Part shown: piece after piece, positions 1 to 10,463 of the stretch
How positions within the stretch are numbered: position 1 is the first letter of the stretch
Layout of the letters: each line of letters opens with the position of its first letter
Source: Amaranthus tricolor
Taxonomy: Eukaryota > Streptophyta > Magnoliopsida > Caryophyllales > Amaranthaceae
DNA length: 64,000 nucleotides
Direction of reading: 5' to 3'
NCBI RefSeq assembly: GCF_026212465.1
Contig: NC_080059.1
Location: 8,944,811-9,008,810 of the forward strand
Notes under the pieces: generated by a model
What the model saw: only the letters and a program-made list of their open reading frames with translations
Databases searched by the model: none
What the model was told of the DNA's origin: nothing
Position numbers and translations under genes: made by a program

Positions 1-416
1 AACTAAGAAACATAATTTACAATTTATAATTAATATTTGTCAATTTTTTTCTTAAAAGTACTTTAAAAAAATTATTTAACAATAAATTTATCATATCCTT
101 ATATGTCTTTTTACATTAATCAGCTTTCAACTATCAACTAAATTTTACCAAACACTCTTAAATAATCAAAAGGATAAGAAGAATTTTATGTTAGTAACTA
201 TATATGTACAAAAAGATATTATGTTATAAATTAAGAACATTCTTCAAATTTATGACATGGTATCTTTTTGTGTAAGATAGTGACTTTTACTATTAAGTGT
301 TTTTACTCGATTGTGACATTTAATTTTTTTAATCTTATTCAAATCAAGGGTGTAGAATGTTTCTTATTCTTCTCATTTTCAATACCCTTCTTATTAAATC
401 TTTCATATATAAATAA

Positions 417-507
<91 letters not shown>

Positions 508-675
508 GTTTATTATATTGATACTTGAATTCTTAATGACCATGGAGCATGCGGCAATGGAATATACAATCGAGAGTTATATATTCGCCGATCATATTAT
601 AGTTTAGATTAAAATTTGAATTATTGTAATATATCAAAATACAATCATTAAAATATAGCGAAAATAATATTAGAT
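1..675. other. AT-rich intergenic DNA without a gene
   Basis: No open frame or recognisable gene is seen. The stretch is AT-rich and contains one long TA microsatellite. It ends where LINE-derived coding sequence begins. Confidence 0.6.
420..505. repeat. (TA)n microsatellite, about 43 units
   Basis: An uninterrupted alternating AT tract of roughly 85 bases. It lies outside any gene. Confidence 0.97.
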
Positions 676-810
676 AGTGTATTATGTCCAGAGGTGTCCA
701 TTAGTGATGTTGTTACGAGTACGATCAAATACAGGTATTTGGGATCAATCATTCAGAGCAATGGAGAGATTGACGGAGATGTCAATCATTGAATACATGC
801 GGGTTGGCTC
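676..810 (+). mobile_element. LINE reverse-transcriptase fragment, left half
   Basis: The plus-strand translation gives the plant LINE tail motif YLGSIIQSNGEIDGDVNH followed, after a stop, by IHAGWL. In intact relatives this runs directly into KWRAA.., which is found 2.8 kb away at 3623. The last five bases (806-810, ggctc) are repeated at 3618-3622, so the gap is a later insertion. The 5' boundary is approximate. The copy is dead: it is 5'-truncated and carries an in-frame stop. Confidence 0.85.
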
Positions 811-3617
811 TGTAACATTTGGGAAATTAATATTTTAAGACGAGTAAGTTTAAGAGAATAATCAGTGCGAGAATGTTCTTAGATACACATGACATGAAAC
901 ATTCTCAATTTAATTTCTTCCCTCTTTTCCTTTTCTTTTATTTTGATTAAAATACCCAAACCCTTTCTCCCTCTCTCACTTCGTTAAACCCTGAAACCAG
1001 CCAACCTTCATCTTTGTTCATTCCTTTGAGACTTTGAATGCCACAAGCAAGATTCATCCTCAATTCTCGCCTTGATTTTCACAAGCAGAACCTTCATCCT
1101 CTTCTTCTCGATTCAAAATCGTCTTTCCCTTGTCTTCTTCTCTGTGCAGCAGAATCGGGCAGTAGACCCAGATTTCACCGAAGCCACGAACACCACTTCT
1201 CACGGTGGTTCTACAATCCTAATCGGCGTTCCTCTTCTCGATGCTAGCATTGTATTCTCTGAAATTTGGTAAGGAAACAACCTTCATCTTTAATCCTTGT
1301 CTATTTTTCGAATATAGAACAAATTTATCTTTTTCCACACTCTATGCGTTTCAAAATCATTATAACCAATTCTTTTTCATTCTTGAAGATTCAAGACACA
1401 TCAATTAGATTGAATTACTGATTTTTCGTGGGGAAACAAGCAGTTTCTACAAAATACAATCAACACTCAATAGTTGTTTCTTTCGGGGCAAACATCAATC
1501 CGAAAACCACTCCATTTCTCAAAGGCTCCTATTCCTTTAGGGTAGGGTAATAATCTCTATTTTTTTGTAATTTTGAAATCCTCTTGCAAGTTCTATAACA
1601 TTGTGATTACACTTCTTTCCCTTGTATAATATTTCATTCATGTGTTAAACCCTAAATGTTGTTGAATCTTGGAATGTATATGAGTTAGTTAGATGAGTTA
1701 TTAAATTGGAAATTGATGAAAAATGTGTTATTAGTGAGTTGTGTGATGATGAGAATTTAAGTGTGGGCTATGATTTTAGTAGTAGAGTATTCGAATGATT
1801 TAGTTGTAGTTAGTTTAGTGTTCTTGGATGTAATATTAACCTTTTCAAATTATGGTAATGGTTAAATGTTGATTGATTGGTTGTTATTGAAGGTAATTAG
1901 GGTTCGTGTGGAAATTGTTAGTTGAATGGATAGACTAGCTGAATCTTTCTTCTAGATAGTTTGTTAATCTTGTTTAGTTTCTTGGTTTTGAGTTTAGATG
2001 AGCATGAAAGTGTTTGAATTGAAATATAAAGGGAATTGTAGAGACATATAATCTTTACAAGAATATAAGCTAAACTAAAGCAAGGTTATTTATTTTGATG
2101 ATATTGAGGGTTGGAGTTAAGACTTGCACAATCTCTGAAATGAGAAATCTAAGAATGGAAGATGGAACTGAGATGCATTCTTATGATGGGATGCAATGAG
2201 CTATATGAACCTAGTTGTGGTATCGTATGCTTTGTGGTGATGCTATATTTGTTATGCTTCAGGAGGCGACATTATCGAGGAGCCTTCTAGTGATCGCGGA
2301 GTACCGGACTTAGCTTCTTGAAGCGTTCTTTTTGGTGAGTAGTAGCAGTCCCTTAAAGGGTCTGATCAGACTACATTCTTGAAAATAAACTTTTTACTAA
2401 AGCTCTTTTGAATTGGAAATTCTTGAGACAAATGTTGTTGTGAATGTTTATGCTGATATTATGATATGGTCAATGGATCGGGCTTACGAGCTGGTCATTG
2501 TCGGAGTTGAGGAACATTGTTCCCTGCTCCCTGTTTTGAAGCGAATTGTCATTGAGATATTGACTAGCTTCACCCGAGAGCGACATAGCCTTAGAGCTAT
2601 GGCCAGTAGGGATGCAGGCGGGGCGGGTCTAATAGGAGACTCGCCCCATCCCCGTCCCATCGGGGCGGGAATGGGTCCCGGTTTGATGGGTCATGGGGCG
2701 GGTACGGGTATAAAATTCATACCCACCGCGGGGATGGGGATGGGGATGGGTTTTAGGTGATACTCGCGGGGATGGGGATGGGAATGCGAAATGGAATTGG
2801 ATAGTGATAAGATTATTCTGGATTGATTTACTTTGGATGATTTTGAGTTGATGTTGAAATACTTTTGTTTTAGACATGTATTTTTGTTTTAGACTTTGGT
2901 TATATGTTTGTTTGAGACTTTGGATATGTAATTGTTTGAGACTTTGGATGGGTGGTGGGGCGGGGATGGTTTTAGGTACAAACCCATCGGGGCGGGGACG
3001 AGGAAAAAAATTATACCCGCCTCGGGGATGGGGACGGGGATGGATATTGCATTAACAGATGAAGATGGGGATGGGAATTCCAATACCCGCCCCGCCTCGC
3101 CCCGTTTGCATCCCTAGCTATGGGGCACCTCTCAAACTAGACTCCCTGTGCGCACATAGATCTAGGGAACTGATGTTGCTTTTAAACCTATAATTTGAAT
3201 TAATGTGTTTTGTTGTTTTGGATTGTTACTTCTCATTCAGTTTAATCTGACCCCCTATTGTTTCCATCTTTTAGTTTGATCACAGATCGGAACCGGTCGG
3301 GAACAATGGGTTAGTAGTGTTAAATAGCGTTCTAAGGATGTATATTGAGCTGAGCACGTAGGAATTTGTAGTTTTGCATTAGGATTTTGGATAAATGTAA
3401 ATTTGATTTGGTTGTGTTGGTTATATCAAACTTGTAGAGAATTGTATAATCATCATGTGTTTTAGTTAGATGTTTAGTTTGAGAATTAGCTGAGTTAGTT
3501 ACGTTAAAGAGCTGGTGACCCCTTTGCTCAAGTTTTGGAAGTGTGATATAAGTTTCTTGGGAAACGAACCTAGTGATGACCTTGTTTACTCAGTCAACGG
3601 TAAGTCGGGTTGTTACA
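811..3617. mobile_element. Solo LTR of an LTR retrotransposon, inserted in the LINE
   Basis: The block starts TGTAACATTTGGG and ends GGGTTGTTACA, giving the canonical TG..CA ends and a TGTAAC/GTTACA inverted terminus. It is flanked by a perfect 5-bp duplication, ggctc at 806-810 and 3618-3622. Removing the block restores the LINE reading. Without the nested hAT element it is about 2.3 kb, which fits a long Ty3/gypsy-type LTR. I saw no second copy of the terminal sequence inside it and no gag or pol coding, so a solo LTR from LTR-LTR recombination is the simplest reading. The lineage is not determined. Confidence 0.82.
2607..3116. mobile_element. Non-autonomous hAT (Ac-like) element nested in the solo LTR
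   Basis: The ends are TAGGGATGCAGGCGGGG on the left and, read inward from the right, TAGGGATGCAAACGGGG. This matches the TAGGGATG terminus of Ac-type hAT elements. The flanks read gctatggc (2596-2603) plus three extra bases on the left and gctatggg (3117-3124) on the right: an imperfect 8-bp target duplication. Subterminal regions are packed with GC-rich cggggatgggg and gcgggtac motifs, unlike the AT-rich surroundings, and the middle is AT-rich. Short open frames here (2413-2760, 2629-2877, 2932-3117) are by-products of these repeats. No transposase is present. Confidence 0.8.
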
Positions 3618-4158
3618 GGCTCGGGTGGCGAGCAGCCAACGAGGTGCTATATGATAAAAAGTTCCCAAGTAAGTTAAACGGGAAATTTTACCAGGTGGCA
3701 ATCAGACCTGCTTTGTTGTATGGGACAGAATGTTGGCTCATAAAGAAGATTTTTGAACATAAGATAGAAGTTACAAAAATGCGTATGATAAGGTGGATGT
3801 GCGGAAGCACTTTGATGGATCGAATTAGGAACCAAGAGTTTAGAGACAAACAGGGGGGTTGCTCCTATTTCTTCAACAATGCGCGAAAATAGATTGAGAT
3901 GGTTTGGACATGTGCAGAGAAAGACTTTCGACGCCCCAGTAAGGAAGATAGAAAGCCTCATAGTAGAGGGTAAGAGGAGTCGAGGAAGACCTAGGAGAAC
4001 TTGGGATGGGCAAATAAAATTTGACTTACATAAGTTACACCTCTCTATGGACCTAACTCGGGATAGGGGTAGTTGGAGGCGCCTTATCCATGCTTTAGAC
4101 TACTGATTTCCTCTTCACTTACTAGTCGGTGTTCTTGTTTTATGGCTTTTACTCGTTC

Positions 4159-4233
<75 letters not shown>

Positions 4234-4540
4234 CGTTGTTGTTGTTGTTTTCTTTTATATATTGTTATTTTTACTTTATTTTATTTATATTTGCATCGTA
4301 TCTACCTTCATTTTATGTCTAAGGTTTATGCTTGGGCGATATGATGCAAGCATGCGGAGTTATCTTCAGCCTCACTCGGCCATAGACGTTACAAAAACCT
4401 TTCTTATTCTTTCTCGAGTTGGGGGACTCTTTGGCCGCGCTCTCCTTTATGCGTATGAGTGGCCGTCGTCCTTCCTTCCCCAAACCCTCACCATAGTTTT
4501 CTATGGTCGGGATACACTGGGTATGATGATGATGACACTA
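3618..4540 (+). mobile_element. LINE fragment, right half: reverse-transcriptase C-terminus and 3' UTR
   Basis: From 3623 the sequence continues the LINE ORF: W.AANEVLYDKKFPSKL, then IRPALLYGTECWLIKK, a frameshift near 3855, and RLRWFGHVQRKTFDAPVRKI through to a stop at 4104-4106. After an expanded trinucleotide tract comes the LINE 3' UTR, ending gggatacactgggtatgatg with a short (atg)n tail near 4530. The element is a 5'-truncated, frameshifted relic. Confidence 0.87.
4160..4248 (+). repeat. (TTA)n then (TTG)n trinucleotide repeat
   Basis: About ten TTA units pass into about sixteen TTG units with one TCG interruption. The tract lies between the LINE stop codon and the rest of its 3' UTR. 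It explains the isoleucine/valine and tyrosine/cysteine homopolymer frames there, which are not genes. Confidence 0.95.
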
Positions 4541-6838
4541 TGTAACATTACTTTATAAATTTCCTAACGATGCTCACAGTTTCTTTTTATCTTGTGACTT
4601 GTGAGTGGTCAAAACTTCATCAAATTGCTTCTTCAAGTTTACAAAATCTCTTTCAAGCTTTCATTTCTCTTTATCAAGCTTAATAATGATATCTTTTTGT
4701 CATATTTATGCTCTTCGGATCAATTTGGCCAACCGATATGGTTTTATAGAACACTAGTTCGTTATTTCTAACAAGCACACAAAGTAATGACTAATTTGAA
4801 TACTCACATGTAATCTTTTAATCCTACAAAAGAGCTTGTAAAGAGAGTTGAATTTGTCTAACCGAATCTTATTCGTTGTTAATAGGATTTACTAACTTTT
4901 GACCATCTAATCCTTTATTCATTGATTGTAACAACAAATAAACTCATACCTAACCCTAATGCTCGAACAAAAAAAACACTTATTTTGCAAATTATTTTCT
5001 ACAAAAGCTTATTTTAAATAAAATTTAAAAAGAAAATAAAATTCAAAAGTTCAAGTTAAATAGCACAAAATGTTTATTTCCAAAAAAAAAAAATCTAATA
5101 TGAATATTGTGGACATTATTTTTATTGTGCATCACAAATCAGTTGCCTTTTTCACTTATACTCATTAGTCTTCACTCTTCATTGTACTAATAATAATCCA
5201 CTCCCAAACCCATACTTCCAATAATAATCCACTCCCAAAACCATGATGTACTTTATTTATTGTGCATTAAGTCTATATAAAAATTAAAATTAATTATAAG
5301 TCTATTATAAGTCTATAAAAAAATTAAAATTAATTATAAATTACAATGTTAATGTTTAATGCTTTTGCAGCTTAATGTTTCCATGTTTAGGGCTTTCATT
5401 GTAGCATAGGAAACTTATTTGGAAGCCATTAATGGAGAAAATAACAATGGAGATTAATGTTTTTATTAGATTTGATGAATTTACAATGTTTGATTTTCTA
5501 GGAAAGAAGATGATGGGTTTTAATGAGAAAAGAAAAATACTTTGCTGGAGAAAGATGATGATGAAGAAAAAATTAATAATCACAAAAAAAAAAATTAAAC
5601 CCAAAAAAAAAATCAAAAAGTAAAAAAGTACGGTCAACGGTTAAAATTGTACGAAACCGGTCATTTGGCTTAAATACTGATCAAAAAGCTACTTTGGAGG
5701 CTGTAATTCGCAAAAAAAAAAAAAAAAAAACATTAAGACTGTAATTCGCAAAAGTATGAAATATCAAGACTATATTTCGCAATTAATTATAAAAATTATT
5801 ATAGTATATAACATACTAGCATAACCAACTCTCAAAAATAATTATTAAATGTAGAAAAAAAAAACACAAAAACTCTTGGCAGCCGCTAACAAGGCAATTA
5901 ACAAGGCTCTAACGAGCAAAAATTTCCCAAAGCGTGAGAGCTACCAAAGGACAAATTGCAGAATAAATTCAAATTTTAAATATTTGATACCATGTCTATA
6001 ATCAGTACTTTCTCTTTACTATTTTTATTCCATTTGATTTATTAGTACTATTTATCGATCATTCTTAACTTATATTTTATTTTTAATTTTATAAGTTAAA
6101 ACATAGTCAAGTAAAATCTTATTTGATTCGTTTCGATGTAAAATTTATTTACATTATTATTTTATACTTTTTATTTAAACACAATTGATATATTTATAAT
6201 TGCATATATGCACTGATAAACATGCAAAAATTATATGAGATAATAATAGCGAATAGGAGGGACTGAGATATTACCAAGCTACAGATAAAAAAAACATTTG
6301 AAGTATCAAAAATTATCAACTATATACTTCTTCCGTTTGATTATACTTACTATAACAAGTACTATTATACTTGTTATAATGGGTATTTCAGAACGGAGGA
6401 AGTTGTAGATAATATTTAAAAACCTAAATTGAGGCTAAAACTCTAATTGCATAACATAAAAGGCAAAAGACTACACAATCAATAAGCATCAACCTGTCCC
6501 GACTGAAAACTAAATAAAATCCAATGAATTTGTTACAGTTGAGCATTATTGTCTAGTTGTTCAGAGAAAGAGAAAGGAATATACCTCTTACGTCGAATGA
6601 GTAACTCCTACTATAGTTAATTGGTTTAAAATATGAACCTCCTTTAGACTTGTAAACATGAGCAACTCTTGTTCTCATTTAATTGCCAAAGTCCATTTTT
6701 TAAGTTGTATTTCTTTTGTCCTGAGTTTGCACCATAAAACTAAAAAAACTCGATAAACTCGATGCAAATAGAGTCATGAATTTCTATTTGCGAGAAACAA
6801 ATCTTTCATACAATGGACGAACTTGGAAGGAAAACTCA
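4541..6838. other. Intergenic DNA, no gene seen
   Basis: AT-rich sequence with scattered poly-A runs. A 32-bp imperfect direct repeat (aataatccactcccaaa) occurs near 5188 and 5219, and aattaattataa repeats near 5285 and 5325. A lysine-rich frame at 5432-5623 is compositional. A short MITE lies at 6327-6405. Confidence 0.55.
6327..6405. mobile_element. Very short Stowaway-like MITE
   Basis: The ends CTTCTTCCGTTT and AACGGAGGAAG are inverted and flanked by TA. The centre is a near-perfect palindrome around ataacaagta and tacttgttat. At 79 bp it can only be a non-autonomous remnant. Confidence 0.6.
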
Positions 6839-9331
6839 TCATTCTTCCCTCCCTTGCTCTCGTTGTATTTCCTCCAGCCATAATGTAAGTTCGTTACCAG
6901 AATCGTTGTCCTTCTCATCCAAATATGTGTCATGCTCATCGGAATTGGTGTCACCCTCATCTGAATCGGTGTCATCCTCATCTGAATCGGTATTATCATC
7001 ACTAACATCCAAATTGGACAAAAAATGTTGATCCTTGTTTTCCCGCTTTTTTGATCGAAACTCCTCCATTATCTCATCATCAGAGTTATCATGTTTTCCA
7101 CTCAATTTCCTTGCTAATATAGCTTCAAAGATGGAAGGAATAGCATCGTCTTCACCTTCTAAGTAACGACTTATTCTGCGCTTTAGCTCTGCAATATGCT
7201 ATATGATGGGTGAGCACACTACAAGAAAAAAGCTTTTCTTTCTTCCAAACATGGTTAAGTTAAAAAATAAAGAGAAATATACCTATGTCTAACTATGTAA
7301 TTATCAAGAGTGGAACATGAAATTCGGTATCTACTTCCAACGAAACAAGCCAAAATTTATAGTGCTAGAGAAGAAACTAAGGTCTAAAGTTGAGGATAGC
7401 GAGTTGAGTGAAGCTACGTTGACCTCAGAAATGTGCCATGAATAGAGGTTACGATTCATGTGAGATCAACCAGGGGTTCCACGTTTCGCCACAGTTCACA
7501 TATCAGTCTCGGCTTTTGTATAAACTCAGAGTGATCTTATTTCTAAGGGGTCCCTGCTCTCGTAGTATGGAAGGAAAGGAGACCAGTTATTCAAGTTATT
7601 TACTAGAAGAGTTCATGTTGGCCCTTTGATTCCACAACCCTTATATGCTGCTTGGTTAGAATTTACAAAAGAAAGCAAGAAAAGAAATATCCCTCTGCTT
7701 CTTCTTGCACTGTTAATAGCTTCATGCCAACAAAACTCCACAATCTAACCCCTTTCCTCCTTTGTTAGCTCCATTAGTTGAGCATGGAGTTAATCACCAT
7801 CAACAACCAAAACTAGTTAACATCCACTTTCTTAACAAAAATATTTGGTTCGATCGTCAATTACATCTTGATTCCCTACAAAAATAACTAGAATGTATTC
7901 AATCTAACGTGAGTGAATCCAAATTGAGTTATCTAATAAATCCCTTCTTATTCAACATACTAATTAAGCGGAATCAACTAGTCAATCCAATTGTCGGAAT
8001 TAAGGTTTTGGTATTATTTCTGTAGTGTTGTGTTGTAAACTTGCCCAAATTTATGTATCTAGAGAAGAAACATTTTAGTATATTATCTGGGAAGTTCGTT
8101 GCTTGCTTCATTGCATGACCATATGATGCTATGATTTGAGAAAGGACACTAGTTCTAGAAAACATCTGCATGAAAGACCCTAAGCTGACAATGTTTAAGA
8201 GCAAGATTTTTCCCCATATAATTAAGATTTAATTTGTCCAATAAAACAAAGGAAAGGTATAGTAGAGCATCAAGGTCTAAATTTAGCATCAATCAAAAGA
8301 GTAGGATAGTCGAAAACTAATATCGTTAGACTATCGAAGCTACAAAATAATGTACCAAAACCTCAAACAAGCAAATTATCACTGACCTAAAAGAATGAGA
8401 AAAGGCGAGAGACATAGAAACTTACAACACAAAATAAGATAGTAACCAAAAAAATACACCAATCCAAGTTCCTGTATGTGATAACATATTACGAAACTAC
8501 AACCATCAGCTTAACCTTTTGAATTTCTTCTTTGAAATGGTATCAAAGTGAACGTAACAGAAGATCATGGATTCAAATATCATTCACCCCTCATTATTTC
8601 AAGTGAAGGTATAAGGAAAACTTGTGTTGTATCCACAATTTCAGCCCAAAGGAGCTCACGTGAGAGGGGGCGTAATAGAGTATATAACATATAAGTAATA
8701 TGAAGCTAGAACCATTCAGCTTAGTCTTTTCTAGTTGAGTTGGTTCATTGATAATCTCTAACTTCAATTCTTATGTTTTAACTCTAAACAATCAAACAAA
8801 CTTTCCTATTCCCTCCCCAATTTCTAGCCTTAAAAACCCTAATTTTAATCCTTCAGAAATCAATCAACCAAAGCATTAAACTCATTCAACAAGCAGAAAA
8901 TACAAACAAAAACAGAGTTCAATCAAATAACCACTTCAACTTCAATGACCCAACAAACATCTCAAATAAAATATTGCAAAAAAAAAAAGAAACAATCATT
9001 CAAACTAAAGCACATATCAAAACAAGCAGAGCATGAAAAAACACGCAAAATCCTTCATGATTACCAGTAAAATTAAGTAAACAACCGAAAAGAAGACATG
9101 AAATTATTAAAATAAGTTACCTTGAGTAGAAACATCAGAAGGGACATCGTCAATATCATTGGTTTCGGAAGCAGAAGAATTAGGGTTAGAAGATGAAGAA
9201 TTAAGACGGGAAGAAGAAGAAAATGGGGAGAAATAACGCGGACATGGAAGTTGGGGTGAAGTCAGTGAGGCAACTCGAATACCCTTGCTTAGCATTCTAC
9301 GAATCATGGCTTCTCCAACAGTATTCATCAA
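6839..9331 (-). pseudogene. Truncated mS35-like (mitochondrial small-subunit ribosomal protein) gene copy
   Basis: Two exons fit. Exon 1 (9331-9121) encodes an N-terminus rich in Arg and Ser with the look of a mitochondrial presequence (MIRRMLSKGIRVASL), ending at a CAAG|GTAACT donor. Exon 2 starts at 7188 after ATTGCAG in matching phase and reads ELKRRISRYLEGEDDAI, then IFEAILARKLSGKH and DDEIMEEF. This is the start of the conserved region of plant mS35 (S24/S35 family, about 430 aa). Homology stops there. The frame then runs through an acidic repeat (DTDSDEGDTNSDE, with roughly 24-bp units near 6920-7000) to a stop at 6839, giving only about 185 residues. The bulk of the ribosomal protein is missing and I found none of it downstream. 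It may be a decayed paralogue or a short expressed derivative. The 1.9-kb intron holds a TRIM-like relic. Confidence 0.68.
8473..8750 (+). mobile_element. TRIM-like LTR element relic
   Basis: A left repeat starting near 8473 (ataacatattacgaaac, then accatcagctta) is followed at 8538 by TGGTATCAAAG, resembling a tRNA-Met primer-binding site. A purine tract (gagagggggcg) ends at 8672, and a second repeat copy follows (tataacatataagtaatatg, then accattcagctta). LTR of about 65-75 bp, PBS, about 130 bp of interior, polypurine tract and LTR is the TRIM layout. The copy is diverged and I cannot define a target duplication. Confidence 0.5.
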
Positions 9332-10463
9332 TGGAGTTTCTCTTCATACGCTGGGCGTTGTCTGTGTAAACTAACTGGGTTCTTCGGCGGCACGCTCCAT
9401 GGTCAATGATACTCCCTACTACGCAGTCCTGACTCTTAAAACTTGTCCCCAAAAATAACAATTTCTTGCTCAAAGTGAAGACGAAATTTGAGAACTAGAT
9501 CAAATTTTTTCATCATGATGTTATCATCAAATTAGGTATCCCATTCGCAAGAACTATAATCAATGTTCGAGTTCGAGGATAGAAGACATGTGTTAACTCA
9601 TATTCGTAAAAGCTCATATTCGTAAAAAAGAATGCGGTTTTTCTTTGATGGAATAGAGTATTGATGAATTAAAAGGATATTACTATCTTGATTCCTTCAT
9701 GAGGTTAATGTTCAAGAAAATTTAAAAAAAAATAGAAACTTTTAAATAGTAGATTTATTATTTTATTAAATAATAAATTTTATGGAGGAAAAGTAGAGTT
9801 GTAAATATTAAAAAATATTTAAAAAGTTAAAAATAATAACCCTAATAACCCTACAACTAAGCTAAAAATAATAAAACTAAAATAAAGAGAATAAAAATAA
9901 AACTAACGACCCACGAAATTGCCCAAAAAAAAGTCGGCGACTCGTCTCATATTAGGTGAAATCACATAACATACTATAACTTAGCCAAAAAGAAGGAGAG
10001 GATGTTTCCTTTTATAATGCTATTTTTTTTTTAAAATGACCTACTAAGCAAGTATATTTTTAGCCAATACATTTTATACTTTAGCATAGCCGCTTAAGGT
10101 TCGAGGTTGATAGTAGCTCGGAACAAGGAACAACAAGTACGTAAACGAAATCCATGAACACTGGGTAATAACCCTCGGTTTCGTTTTGAAAGGACCCTTG
10201 TTTTCGCCTTTTTTAATGAAACCGAATTATTTATCGTGAACATGTCAAAACCATAGCCAACAAGTTGGTGCAATCACTTTTCTACATGTACATCTAAAAC
10301 ATCTTTAAACAATCCACATTGCAATACAGGAAACATAAAATGACATGGTAGCCAAAGCCTTCTCAAAAAACAGAGCCGATCGTTCACATTAAGAACATGA
10401 CCTCTATAACTTAGCCAATGTCTCTACCGAACTCGAGTCAAAATATGAATGCCACAGCCTCAA
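9332..10463. other. Spacer between the mS35-like copy and the 3' end of DRG1
   Basis: No coding sequence is recognised. The right part (about 10250-10463) should contain the DRG1 3' UTR, since that gene reads leftward and stops at 10464. The left part would hold the promoter of the truncated mS35-like gene. I saw no clear control element. Confidence 0.5.

Noticed and set aside
4073..4558. Long open frame with Ile and Val runs
   Set aside because: It is the translation of the (TTA)n(TTG)n repeat and the LINE 3' UTR.
5432..5623. Lysine-rich open frame
   Set aside because: It is created by A-rich runs. It has no family features and no gene context.
7217..8027. CACTACAAGAAAAAAG at 7217 looks like a CACTA (En/Spm) terminus, with ctgtagtg near 8020 as a possible partner
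   Set aside because: The flanking trinucleotides (gca and ttg) do not match and the right end is imperfect, so a complete element cannot be supported.
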